Origin: Sebastes aleutianus
Lineage: Eukaryota > Chordata > Actinopteri > Perciformes > Sebastidae
Length of the DNA stretch: 64,000 nucleotides
Reading direction: 5' to 3'
Assembly: GCA_916700875.1 (NCBI GenBank)
Contig: CAKAKS010000060.1
Coordinates: 9,845,334 to 9,909,333, forward strand
Below are positions 35,937-47,295 of the stretch, in pieces (the first letter of the stretch is position 1; each line of letters opens with the position of its first letter). A model generated the notes under the pieces. That model was not told the DNA's origin. It made no database searches and saw only the letters and a program-made list of their open reading frames with translations. The translations under genes were made by a program, and so were the position numbers.

Positions 35937-36182
35937 AGTTGTCGTGCAGCAGGTGCTGGTTGTTGGTGATTTATTTAGAAACGACTGAAGCTCCCAGTCA
36001 GCTGTGAACGCACCGCGAGGCAAAGACCAGGACCCAGAGTGGGACACCACAGACCCCAGAGTCTTGGACAGACCTGGACGGAGACCTGGAGAGTCCTGCA
36101 GGTTTCAGAGTCCCCCTTTTGGACGGTTCCCCTGAGGACAGACTGAGGACATGGACGGACTCTGATACTGAATCAGTTGAAG
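35878..36182 (+). promoter_or_regulatory. Possible 5' non-coding exon of hjv after a (TG)n array
   Basis: 35878-35935 is (TG)n. The GC-richer stretch that follows ends at ATCAGTTGAAG|GTGAGACAC (donor at 36183), a good splice donor about 3 kb before the hjv start codon. The start exon of hjv begins close to an acceptor-like TCTCTCAG at 39147-39154. Mammalian HJV has 5' non-coding exons, so this is plausible but unproved. Confidence 0.3.
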
Positions 36183-36539
36183 GTGAGACACAAATCTGTC
36201 TTTACATGTTTCACTTCAGTCACAGTTACACTGATAATAATAATAACTTATAATAATAATAATTATAATGTATAATAATAATGATGTATATGAATAATGT
36301 ATTCATACCTTATTGTTGTTAACAGGATGAAACTGTTTCGATGTTTTCTTGAATGAAAAGTTGTTTTAAGTCTGTTTACAGACAGAGGCTCTAATGAGAG
36401 ACACGACCCAGGTGCATTGTGGGAAATGTAGGACATCTCTGCTGCTCAGATTCTCATACATCAAACTCCTTTAATTTATCTTTAAATATGTATAAAATAT
36501 ATGGTTATAATATCTGTACCACGGGATCGTCCTGGTTAT

Positions 36540-36773
36540 ATCAGGCCTCTCAGAGTATTTGTACAGTGTGATACTAGTACTTTTACTGTAACAGTATTTG
36601 TACAGTGTGGTATTATTACTTTTACTGTAACAGAGTATTTATACAGTGTGGTATTATTACTTTTACTGTAACAGAGTATTTATACAGTGTGGTATTAGTA
36701 CTTTTACTGTAACAGAGTATTTATACAGTGTGATATTAGTACTTTTAATGTAACAGAGTATTTGTTGTTCATG

Positions 36774-36812
<39 letters not shown>

Positions 36813-36845
36813 GTAGTAGTAGTAGTAGTAGTAGTAGTAGTACAT
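36540..36845. repeat. GTAACAGAGTATTTATACAG minisatellite and ATT/AGT microsatellites
   Basis: About six 40 bp units (GTAACAGAGTATTTATACAG then TGTGGTATTAGTACTTTTACT), then (ATT)n at 36773-36812 and (AGT)n at 36813-36842. The array recurs in reverse orientation at 38310-38455. Confidence 0.92.
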
Positions 36846-37272
36846 CAGTACAGAAGCTTGTTTTGCTGCAGACGTCAGAAAACTGACATGAAAATAATAA
36901 ATATATAAACATACAAATGACAACATATATAACTGAAGTGGTCAGGATGAGGTCAGTTTTATTTGGTATATTTAATATTCAGTAAACAAAGACAGTAAAG
37001 AATGAATCCATCTGTCACTGAGTCTCAATACAACAACAGAGGAGGTATCACTAAAATACGTGAGATTTTACACAGTAAACAGCTGCAGCAGTAGAACCAG
37101 TTGGTCACGGACAAACCATCAAACAACAAACTGCTGAATATTAAGAATCATTTTTTAAGTTTCCATCAGTTTGATTACACACAAAGTACAACCACAACAT
37201 CAGAAAACATAGAATACCAGAATAAACATTAATACATATATTAAATATAAATATAATAAGTGTGTCTATATA

Positions 37273-37311
<39 letters not shown>

Positions 37312-38454
37312 GTGTGTGTGGCTGTAACTGTGGGGGGCAACTGGGGTTTAAATTTAGACTTCACACATGCACACACACACACACACACACACATACACAC
37401 ACACGGAGCCCCTCCCACCTGTTAAAGATCAGCTGACTGCAGAAACATGCCATCATTCGTTCATTTTAAAGGAACAGTGCAATATTTTCTCTTCAGATGT
37501 TCAGATTGAGAGATTGATGTCTGGTTAACTTAGTTTAGCATAAAGGGCCCCGCCCCCGGCCTGCTGCTGTTTGTTTTGCAGGAAAAAAAAAAAAGACAAA
37601 CAGACGAGAGTCCAAGTTACAACACAGAGAGATGAGTGAGACACACCAGACCCTGTGTGATTTTTGACTGATTCTGGAGTTTGTGGCAGAAACGAGTCGA
37701 GTTTCATTCATGAGTTTGTTAGTGAGGATCAGCTGTGGCTCTGCAGGTAGGCCTCACATCATCATCACCATCATCATCATCACCATCATCATCATCACTC
37801 AGTAGTTTGATTTATTTCAAGAAAACATTAAAAGTATTGATCAGCTGACTGAAGCCCAAACTGATCAACTACAGACCACCAAACATGTTACTGAATCGAT
37901 GAATCAACTGTCTGTGAACGTTTCCCTCAGATTACTGAACAGAAACACAGTTCATACATAGATTATATATTGTTACAGATTATATATCGTTATAGATTAT
38001 ATATAGTTGTAGGTTTGTGATCTCTGTCTGTTGAACTACTGACCTCAGATCAGATGTTGGACAGTGAATACAGCAGTGCTGAACTGTGCTGCAGCTTCAT
38101 CAGCTGTGTGATGATGTCAGTAAATGTGGATCAATAAGAAACATGATGAAGAATAAAGACTGATGAGTTTTAGAGAGAAAGATGATCACAGATGAACTCA
38201 TTACTAACAAACTATCACATGATGATCAACTCTTACTGGGAAACACACAGAGAGATAACTGGAAACTGACCTCAGACCAGAGAAACAGCACTGAGTACCA
38301 CAACCTTTACTGCAGTAAAAGTACTAATACCATACTGTATAAATACTCTGTTATAGTAAAAATACTAATACCACACTGTACAAATACTCTGTTATAGTAA
38401 AACTACTAATACCACATTGTATAAATACTCTGTTACAGTAAAAGTACTAATACC
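36846..38454. other. Intergenic, thbs3 to hjv, part 2
   Basis: It holds (TG)n at about 37270-37320, (AC)n at about 37370-37400, CATCAC repeats near 37755, and at 38310-38455 the reversed 40 bp minisatellite. No supported gene. Confidence 0.55.
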
Positions 38455-38892
38455 TGTTAAAAATAAATAAATAAATGACTCGATAAATAGATAAATATGT
38501 CATTAAAAGTTGCAAAAATAATATTAAAAATAAATGTAGCCATTAATTAATTGATAAAATGTGACATAAATTGATATTTCTAATAACATAAATTAAAAAT
38601 AAGTGCAAAAATAAAATTAAACATTTTATTAAATGAATAATTACATTTAAAAATTGATAAAATTAATACATCAATAAATAAAAGGGGAAATTAAACAGAA
38701 GAGTAAATAAATTAGAGAATTAAGACAAAGATAAATAAAGAAGCAAATTAAAAAGCGATGTCACAATTTATCAATTAATTAATGGCTAAATTTAGATTTA
38801 ATATTTTTTTTGTTACATTTAATGACATATTTATTTATTTATCGAGTCATTTATTCATTTATTTTTTGATTTTGGCAGGTTCTGTCCTCCGT
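38455..38892. mobile_element. AT-rich MITE (family A), copy 4
   Basis: The right end GGCAGGTTCTGTCCTCC and the core TAGCCATTAATTAATTGATA are clear. The left terminus is degraded to CCTGTTAAAAATAAATAAA where it abuts the reversed minisatellite. Confidence 0.75.
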
Positions 38893-39201
38893 ACCTTCCA
38901 CCCATCCATCCATCCATCCATCCATCCATGGTGGCAACACAGAGCTTAGCTATACCACCATGCATGTTAGCAGTGATTGGATGCCAACATTTAGCTAATG
39001 CTAATAAGTGCAGCCCCACAGAGCTGTTAGCTGTTGGACTCAGTCTGTTTTTTTTATAACAAACAGGAAACCCTCAACAGGAAGTTGGGTACGTTCAATG
39101 TTGATTAGCCTGTGACATCATCATCACCCCCTCTCTCTGTGTCCATCTCTCAGAGTCCAGGTGATCTCTGGGACTCCGCCCGTCCTGGGTTCAGTCTGCT
39201 G

Positions 39202-42200
39202 ATGGAGCCTCGGGCCACGGCGTTACCATGGAAACACTGCATCCAGCTGACTCTGCTGCTGGTCCAGCTGAGTTCACCTGAAGGTACGAAGAGTCAGTTG
39301 ACCTGAGAACCACTTTACATGTTAGCATCAAGCTAAATTCTGTCTGTTAGCCTTCAAAATAAAAGATTTTACAACAAACACAGGAATCAAAGTGTGAACA
39401 AATCACACAAATATAAACTGGGGAAAAAAAGTTTGTAAACTTGTGTTTGGTGGATTATTTCTCTGTTGTTACAATGCTAATTGTCATTGTATTTTACATC
39501 GTTGGAAAGCCTGTTTATTTACCTTCGCAATAATGTCCAACTTGTAAGGATCATGCATTTGTGGGATGAGCAGCACAGCTGATTATGTGGGTAGCGCCCA
39601 AGAAAAATGTGCCAAAATGCTCTGCCAATGGTAAACAGTGTATTCTCATAAGGCTACCAGGAAGCCTGCAATGACTGCCCTTCACCGTCAGGCCTGTTTG
39701 CTCTGGTGTCGACAACACAGACAGTGGAACCTGAACATGTGGGGGAATGTCATGTTCAGTGATGAGTACAGATTCTGTCTGCCAAAGATGGATGGCAGGG
39801 TCAAAGTATTGAGACGACGTGGAGAACGCTATGCTGATTGTTGCACAGATGGAGTAACAGCTTTTGGTGCGGGCAGTGTCATGGTGTGGGGCGGCATCTC
39901 CCTCACTGGCAAAACAAGGCTTGTCATCATTGAAGACCATCTCAATGCAGGGAGATATCGGGATGAGATTCTGCAGCCAGTGGCGATCCCATATCTCCAC
40001 AATCTGGCACCTAACTTCATCCTCCAAGATGACAACGCTCACCCCCACAGGGCCAGGGTTATCACAGACTACCTCCACAATGTGGGAGTAGAGAGAATGG
40101 AACGGCCTGCCAAGAGTCCAGACCTCAACCCAATTCAACATGTGGGACCAGCTTGGGCGTGCTGTACGCGTTAGAGTAACCAACACAACCACGCTGGCTG
40201 ACCTGCAACGAATCCTGGTTGAGGAATGGAACGCCATCCCACAGCAACGTGTGACCAGGTTGGTGACCAGCATGAGGAGGAGGTGCCATGCTGTTGTGGC
40301 TGCGTATGGATCTTCCACCTCTACTGAGGCTCCTGATCGTGTATTAAATGAATAAAGTGTAAAATAGCCAATATGTCTTGTTTGTTCCTTGTTACTGATA
40401 GAGAGTTCAATCATCCAATCCACCAAACAACTCAAAACAAGAGTCAATACCAACAGGAGAATACACTGTTTACCATTGACGGAGCATTTTGGCAAATTTT
40501 TCTTGGGCGCTACCCACATAATCAGCTGTGCTGCTCATCCCACAAATGCATGATCCTTACAAGTTGGACATCATTGTGAAGGTAAATAAACAGGCTTTCC
40601 AGCTATGTAAAATACAGTGACCATTAGCATTGTAACAACAGAGAAATAATCCACCAAACACAAGTTTCCAAACATTTTTTTCCTAGTGTACTTTAAAAAA
40701 ACAATAATAACATTTTAATATATAGAGTATGTTCTGATGTTTAAATCTTCCCTCTCCAGTCGGAGCTTCCTGTCGGATCCTGAGGTGTAACTCTGACTTT
40801 GTGGCTGCGACGTTGGACCTCGGTGGTGGAGGTGGAGGAGCAGCTGGAGCAGCTGGAGGAGCAGCAGGAGGAGCAGCAGGAGGAGCAGCAGCTCTCAGCA
40901 GGGAGGCAGTGAACGCCGGTTACTGCAGCGCCCTGCGCTCCTATGACATTTGCACCAAGCGGATGGCGCGTGCGTGTCGCGGTGACCTGGCCTACCACTC
41001 TGCGGTTCAGGGCATCGAGGACCTGCTCATCCAGCACCGCTGCCCCCGGGCGGGGCCCACCGCCCAGCCACGGCCCCTGCCTCAGGGCACGCTGTCGGGG
41101 GACGCCTGCCTCTACGAGAGGAGCCTGTTCACCAGAGAGGGCCGGACGCCGGAGTACCTGCACTGCGGCGTGTTCGGAGACCCGCATGTTCGGACTTTTA
41201 ACGACGACTTCCAGACGTGTGCTGTGCAGGGGGCGTGGCCTCTCATAGACAACGAGTACCTGTACGTACAGGCCACCAGCGCACCTACAAGAGGGGAGAC
41301 GCACGCCACCGCGCTCACCAAGGTGAGTCACACAGATCAGAGAGTACCAGCAGCACACCGATGCCATATCGCCCTGTCGGGGTTTATTTCACAACAATGA
41401 CCCGCTAGCTGTACATTATCCCGCTTATTACACGACTACTTACTGAAGAAATCAATAACTTGACACAAAAACGGTCCTCCAGAGTCTGACATCAGACTGC
41501 GCCCATAGCAACGGTCTGTTATACATAGCAACTGTCTGTTATACGTAGCAACGGTCTGTTATACATAACAACGGTCAGCTATACAAAGCAACGGTCTGTT
41601 ATACAAAGCAACGGTCTGTTATATGTAGCAACGGTCTGGCAACGGTCTGTTACAAAGAAATAACAGCAGAACGCTGTGATTGACCAATCAGAATCAAGTA
41701 TTCAACAAAGCCGTGTAATAAATTAGGAGAATCCCTTTTGAAATGAATCAGTATAACTAAAGCTTGTTGTTTCTCCTCAGATCACCATCATCTTTAAGAA
41801 CTGGCGTCAGTGTATCGATCAGCAGCTGTACCAGGCCGAGCTCGATAACGTCCCCGCTGCGTTCGCCGACGGCTCGGTGGCAAGCGGTGAGCGGCGAGGT
41901 CATCACAGCCTGACGGTACGGACTCAGAGTCCTGGCCGACATGCCGAGATACGAGCGGCTCACATTGGCACGCTGCTGGTGGTCCGTCAGAGCGGACACT
42001 CGCTCGGCCTGTCGGTCCGCTCGCCACGCAGCATCGTGGAGGCCTTCGGGCCCGAGCAGGACCTGCAGTTGTGTGTGTGGGGCTGCCCCGCCTCCCAGAG
42101 ACTCAACACACTCCGCCCGCCGCCGGACTCCTCCTCCGCCGCCAGCGCAAAGGCTCACTGCGCTGCGCTGCTTCCTGCCAGAGACGTCTACTACCAGGCC

Positions 42201-42416
42201 TGCGTGTTCGACCTGATCACCAGCGGAGACCTGAACTCCAGCGTGGCGGCTGTCAGCGCGCTGCAGGACGCCAGAAGCATGATCTCTGACACGCAGCGAG
42301 TTCACCTGCTGCCGGTCGCCTCCGCCGAGCAACACCGAGCACCGCTGAACCCGACGCTGCTGCTGCTGCTGCTGCTCGGCATGCTGGGAACTCTGACCAC
42401 AGAGCTGTCTGTTTGA
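39202..42416 (+). CDS. hjv: Hemojuvelin (RGM family BMP co-receptor), complete
   Basis: A GPI-anchored co-receptor that raises BMP/SMAD signalling and hepcidin expression. Exons 39202-39283, 40760-41322 and 41781-42416 total 1281 nt, 426 aa. Residues 1-27 form a signal peptide (IQLTLLLVQLSS). The RGM N-terminal Cys-rich domain follows, with a Gly/Ala tract at 49-72 and RGD at 101-103 (CRGDLAYHSAVQGIEDL). FGDPHVRTF (GDPH 167-170) is the autocleavage site in the partial vWD domain, then VQGAWPLIDNEYLYVQATS and ITIIFKNWRQCIDQQLYQAE. EQDLQLCVWGCPASQRL and VYYQACVFDLITSGDLNSSV match HJV rather than RGMa/b. The end LLLLLLLGMLGTLT is a GPI-signal tail. The start ATG is the first before the signal peptide, and all joins are in frame. 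Confidence 0.95.
39416..40688 (+). mobile_element. Tc1-like transposon 2, internally deleted, in hjv intron 1
   Basis: TA-flanked (39414-39415 and 40689-40690), with inverted repeats of about 232 bp (39416-39647 and 40457-40688), for example GTAGCGCCCAAGAAAAAT against its complement near 40500. At 1273 bp it is shorter than the usual 1.6 kb. The space between the repeats holds only the catalytic part of a transposase. Confidence 0.93.
39648..40355 (+). pseudogene. Tc1-family transposase catalytic remnant
   Basis: It begins inside the protein (LHRQACLLWCRQHRQWN); the HTH DNA-binding part is missing. MFSDEYRF carries the first Asp and ILQDDNAHPHRA the second. SPDLNPIQH has Gln where the family has the catalytic Glu (PIEH), and a one-base frameshift follows at about 40138, the tail continuing as MWDQLGRAVRVRV to EAPDRVLNE. 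Non-functional. Confidence 0.9.
41355..41735. repeat. Dispersed repeat family D, copy 1 (hjv intron 2)
   Basis: TCACAACAATGACCCGCTAG, AAACGGTCCTCCAGAG and a run of CATAGCAACGGTCTGTTATA units; most of the 458 bp intron is this element. The second copy is at 45079-45410. Confidence 0.8.
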
Positions 42417-42535
42417 CATGTGATGAACTGGAAGATGACATCACTCTACACAGACACACACCTGTGGTCGTGTGACTGCAGCACATCCAACATGGCGTCC
42501 TGAGCTGGTCATAGGCTGTATTCAAAACCGCCTAC
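42417..42535. other. hjv 3' flank
   Basis: Start of the 3' UTR. The nearest clean AATAAA found on this strand is at 43916-43921, beyond the minisatellites, so the transcript may contain them; this is uncertain. Confidence 0.35.
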
Positions 42536-42780
42536 TACATACTACTGAGGAACGCAGTATACAGTACGCAGTATACAGTACAAACTACATACTACTGAGG
42601 AACGCAGTATACAGTATGCAGTATACAGTACAAACTACATACTACTGAGGAACGCAGTATACAGTATGCAGTATACAGTACAAACTACATACTACTGAGG
42701 AACGCAGTATACAGTATGCAGTATACAGTACAAACTACATACTATTAACGAATGCAGTATACGGTATACAGTACATACAG
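42536..42780. repeat. 50 bp minisatellite, hjv 3' side
   Basis: Four to five copies of ACTACTGAGGAACGCAGTAT plus ACAGTATGCAGTATACAGTA, nearly identical. Confidence 0.93.
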
Positions 42781-42939
42781 TTCATAATACATACAGTAGG
42801 CGAGGTAGACTGGTCCGATGCATACTGGAGATTTGTTTCCAAATCAGTACGACATCCAGGTATTTTTGGCGTACTTTTACTTTTTGCTTTTGTTCGCATA
42901 CTGCATACTACATGCTACATGCTGCATTTTGGCCAAATT

Positions 42940-43397
42940 AATACGTACTACTAGTATAGTATGAGGTTATACTACTAGTATATTATGAGGTTATACTACT
43001 AGTATAGTATGAGATTGTACTACTAGTATAGTATGAGGTTATACTACTAGTGTAGTATGAGGTTATACTACTAGTATAGTATGAGGTTATACTACTAGTG
43101 TAGTATGAGGTTATACTACTAGTGTAGTATGAGATTATACTACTAGTATAGTATGAGGTTATACTACTAGTATAGTATGAGGTTATACTACTAGTATAGT
43201 ATGAGATTATACTACTAGTATAGTATGAGGTTGTACTACTAGTATAGTATGAGGTTATACTACTAGTATAGTATGAGATTATACTACTAGTATAGTATGA
43301 GGTTGTACTACTAGTATAGTATGAGGTTATACTACTAGTATAGTATGAAGTTATACTACTAGTATAGTATGAGATTATACTACTAGTATAGTATGAG
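42940..43397. repeat. 24 bp minisatellite CTACTAGTATAGTATGAGGT
   Basis: About nineteen copies of a unit starting ACTACTAGTATAGTATGAG then GTTAT, GATTAT or GTTGT. ACTAGT and CTAGTATAG make each unit partly palindromic. The 150-residue Tyr/Ser/Thr frame on the minus strand is an artefact. Confidence 0.95.
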
Positions 43398-44199
43398 ATT
43401 TCGGATACAGCCTTTAATCCCCCCCCCCCGATCATGCTCCTGGACCTGATCTTGGAACTGATCCTGGATCAGAGCTGCTGAAGCTCCAGTTCAACCTCAG
43501 CAGATTTAAGTACTTTATAATGAAAGACATAAAATAATGAAAAAATGTAAACTGATATTAAAACAGTAAAACGTCTGAATGTTTAAGAGTTTCAACCGAA
43601 TCGGTTTCTGTTTGTAATTTTCCAGATTTAAAACATTCTACCAGCTGAAACCCGAGTTCACTGATGACGTTGACATGTTGTTACTGATCTGAAGCTTAGA
43701 GGGAATCATAGAAAGATTTAGAGGGACATCCAGATCCTGTTCCTGGGTAAGGGTGTAGCAGCAGGTTATTTAGTGGTACCCGTCAGTCATGTGACACATC
43801 AGCTGCAGGTAAACTGATCAAACATTAATGTTCAGCGGAAGTAGTTAAAGTGAAAGCTGTTTCAAAAGAATTTTATTAAATCGACCAGCAGTCATTAGTC
43901 ACCTCCATCCATGGAAATAAAGTGAGTCGGGAGCAGGTGAGGCGGGTGAGGAGAGGGCGGAGCCACACACCTAACTACAATGATGAGTCAAACAACTTCT
44001 TTTATCCAGAGGGGAAGTGTTGCTGAGCAGCAGCTACAGGACAAAGAACAAATATAAATAAGGTGCAAATCCAAAATATATCATAGATTCATTCATTCAA
44101 AGCTTTAATTAAAGCTGGAATAGGCAGATTGGAGCAAATATGATTAACCCTCTGAGACCCGCGAGATCACTGACTTTACCGTCTTTCAGAGGCTCTACT
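43398..44199. other. Intergenic, no feature recognised
   Basis: About 800 bp in which nothing beyond the candidate AATAAA at 43916-43921 was seen. Confidence 0.45.
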
Positions 44200-44470
44200 A
44201 GGTTCTAAAGCTAGAGTGAAGATACTGGTATTATATGAAACCACTAAACCTGATGAATCCATCGGTACCAACCATGTCATACTAGCTTGTAGTGAAGGAG
44301 GTTAAATAACGCTACAAACTTACACTAAATTTTGGCGAGAAAAAACTGTCATGGCCATTTTCAAAGGGGTCCCTTGACCTCTGACCTCAAGATATATGAA
44401 TGAAAATGGGTTCTAAGGGTACCCACAAGTCTCTCCTTTACAGACATGCCCACTTTATGATAATCCAGGA
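44200..44470 (+). repeat. Dispersed repeat family C, copy 3 (partial)
   Basis: Same orientation as copy 1: GTTCTAAAGCTAGAGTGAAG, GGTACCAACCATGTCATACT and GGGTACCCACAAGTCTC. It breaks off after CATGCCCACTTTATGATAAT. Confidence 0.75.
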
Positions 44471-45078
44471 GAACATTTTTCTACAACCCGCGGATATGCT
44501 GCGTTTCTGTATCCAGAGATAGTATCAGACAGGATGTGGCACCAGATTATTATCAGTTTTCATCAGAAAATTAAACTTTAAGAACTCAAATAGACTGAAA
44601 TGTCTCAATCAAACAATGCGTCATGTTTTATGTTTTTCTATGTAAAATATAAACCAGTAAAACAACCAGAAGTGTGTCAATAGTGTAACGCAGCATAAAG
44701 TCAAATAGTGTCAGGTCCACTACGGAATCACTTTATAATAACCAGCATTTATAAATGCTAAATTGATAGTTAATTAGTTAATAGTTATTTTACTGTTAAC
44801 AAACAATGAAATAGATCATTAATAATGTTTACTAATTATTAGTAATGCTACGATTTATGTTATTTTATCAATAGTTTGTGTAAATAATTAGTTTATAAAT
44901 TCTATATTATATCATAGCTGATAAGAGATGATAATAATTACATTAATAAACTCTTTATTAACAGTTTATTGTTAACATTTCATACACTATATTAAATTTG
45001 TGTTATTGATTACCAAATGATTTGTAAAACATCCATAAACATTACATAGATAGATGGAGCAGAAACCAATTATGTAAG
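44471..45078. other. AT-rich intergenic stretch
   Basis: Rich in TTAATTAGT/ACTAATTA words (for example 44755-44890); a diverged, reversed counterpart appears at 48540-48680, either side of repeat-dense DNA. No gene. Confidence 0.45.
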
Positions 45079-45410
45079 GGATAATGTACAGCGAGCTGGT
45101 CATTGTTGTGAAAGAATCCCCGACAGGGCGATGCTTCGCGGAGGGGTCTCTCATCGCCCTGAAGGGGTTTCTTTCACAACAATGACCCGCTAGCTGTACA
45201 TTATTCCGCTTATTGCACGGCTACTTACTGAAGAAATCAATATTTTGACACAAAAACGGTCCGCCAGAGTCCGACATCAGAGCTGCGCCCATAGCAACGG
45301 TCTGTTATACATAGCAACGGTCTGTTATAGAGAAATTACAGCCGCAGAATTCCATGATTGATCAATCAGAATCGAGTATTCAACACAGCCGTGTAATAAT
45401 AAATAATATA
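45079..45410. repeat. Dispersed repeat family D, copy 2, with hairpin head
   Basis: 45080-45130 and 45155-45206 are inverted copies (AATGTACAGCGAGCTGGTCA against TGACCCGCTAGCTGTACATT) around CTTCGCGGAGGGGTCTC, followed by the same TAGCAACGGTCTGTTATA body as in hjv intron 2. Confidence 0.8.
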
Positions 45411-45589
45411 TATAAATCATGTTTTTAAACGCTTAACAAGGTATTTATTCACTATTTAACAAGTTATTATAATCATCAGTTGTAACTTTATAATAGCATC
45501 CAAATAATGTTTATAGACGGTTTATATCTGGTCTATCTATCTATGTAATGTTTATATTTACCAACTATTTCTTTAAGGTTTACAAATCT

Positions 45590-46110
45590 TTTGGTATTCA
45601 CTTCAGGCCATCCATTAGGAATTATGGGCAGGGGGACAGATTTTCCAAATTGGGCCCCTCATCCAGCCCGAATCCAGGTTGCTCAGTTTCATATGATACC
45701 ATTATCTTCACTCCAACTATAAAAATGAGCCTGCTTGCAGGTTTTATTTGCTAGTCTGCCTATTGCTCCTCATCTTTGTACGTTCAGCTTCGCCTGTCAT
45801 AGCTGCTTCTTCTCCAAAAATTTGGTCATTGCCTCTCGGATCCTTTCATTTTCTGGTTCTCTTACCCTGGCTTTTATTTTGTTGAGGCCCCAATCAGGGC
45901 TTTCCACAAGGATATGGAGTATCCAGCCAGAGGGAAACAGTAGCCAGCCAGAGGGAAACAGTATCCAGCCAGAGGGAAACAGTAGCCAGCCAGAGGGAAA
46001 CAGTAGCCAGCTAGGGGGGTCCGGGGGCATGCGCAAATTTGGTGACCTCTGGTACATTCTAATGCTACTATTCCATCATATACACTTATCTTAATTATTA
46101 TGTATTTTAA
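45590..46110 (-). other. Unidentified repeat-like segment with a 20 bp tandem array
   Basis: The minus strand from 46057 to 45797 is open and ends KARVREPENERIREAMTKF then LEKKQL, which looks protein-like but matches nothing recognised here. Its upstream half is the tandem AGCCAGAGGGAAACAGTA array (45915-46010), so the frame may be partly artefact. It could be a fragment of a transposon-encoded protein. Confidence 0.3.
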
Positions 46111-46768
46111 TGAGTTTGCCTGCCTGATTGTAAAAGAGAATCAGGCTTCTAGTGTGTTATAGCCCAGTCTGTAAATAGTTATTAATATTTAAAACCACGC
46201 ATATTCCTGACAGATCAGAACTTTTCTAATTTAGAGTCATAGACCGTATTTATTATTTAATTATTGACACCTTCACTGTGGTTTATCAAGACATGCCACA
46301 ATGATGGTTAATGTATAAATTCTCTCTTATTCAATGGAAATAAACACGGTTACTTTAAGGATCCAAGGTCTTATTTAGCCCGTGTATTGATTTTAAATTA
46401 AACTATTGATAAAATAAACCTATGGCAAAAAGAACTCTGAAATAACAAATCATGTGAATCACTTGACTCAAATCATGTGAATATAGTAAATCAACTCAAC
46501 TTCTGTCATCTTCACTATCATCATACTTTATCATAAAGGACCTACAGCAGGAAGTTCATTACATCATATTTATATTTATGATTTGAGACATCTGAATCTG
46601 TGTATGAGTCCGACCCTCTGGAGGTGATGTCATCTGTCATTGATCAGCTCGAGGTGACGTCATCTCTCATTGATCAGCTGGAGGTACGCGGATCGGGCTC
46701 CAGTGTTTCCAGTTAATTACGCCCGCCACAGTTACATAATGAACCAATAATAGTTTTACATTGCTCCA
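46111..46768. other. Intergenic, no gene
   Basis: AT-rich. At 46615-46685 a roughly 34 bp unit (GAGGTGATGTCATCTGTCAT) is present twice in tandem. Confidence 0.45.
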
Positions 46769-46945
46769 CGGGTCGGTCGGCCACCCGCTCAGTCTGCCCG
46801 AAGGATTCAACTCAGCGGGTGAGTGACGGTGCTCGCCCGGTGTGGAAGGATCCCGATAGGACCCGGTTGGATCCTCTCCTGGTGCATTTCCTCCGTGCGG
46901 TGGTGGTGCGCACCCCTCACCGCTTTCCGGGTCCAGTTTCGACCG
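46769..46945 (+). rRNA. Degraded 28S rRNA fragment (D2 expansion segment), pseudogene
   Basis: CAGTCTGCCCGAAGGATTCA then ACTCAGCGGGT closely follows the vertebrate 28S D2 word CAGTCTGCCCGGAGGATTCA. GGTGTGGAAGGATCCC, GCATTTCCTCCGTGCGGTG and a CTTTCCGGGTCC word continue in the order expected for a fish D2 segment. The GC-rich block is isolated in AT-rich DNA, so it is an rDNA-derived insert, not an array. Confidence 0.55.
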
Positions 46946-47214
46946 AACCATTTTCACAATAACAGCGGGGGGGTGGGGGTATGAGATGATAAAGGTGAAA
47001 GGTATTTTAATGATACCAATATATTTATTTATCATAATATTTTTTTCTCTTACTGTCAGTGATATAGGTCAGTAAGTAAAGTGTTGTTCTTGATCCCATT
47101 TAAGGGTCAACCATAGACCTTTGCATGGCCTCCTGGCCTTGGGCCCCCCTGGGGGACAGCTGTACCCTTTGCCCCAGCCTGGCCTGACCGCAGGCCTGAT
47201 TCACTTACTAATAC

Positions 47215-47241
47215 TTATATATATATACAGTATATACAGTA

Positions 47242-47283
<42 letters not shown>

Positions 47284-47285
47284 GT
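47215..47285. repeat. (TA)n microsatellite
   Basis: A TATATA run with TACAGTATATACAG interruptions. It is the insertion site of the next element, and TATATATACTGTGTATA resumes beyond it at 48510. Confidence 0.9.
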
Positions 47286-47295
47286 ATATACTGTA

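Noticed and set aside
39551..40519. A 322-codon frame on the minus strand at the hjv intron
   Set aside because: It is antisense to the Tc1-like transposase, which has the DDE motifs on the + strand.
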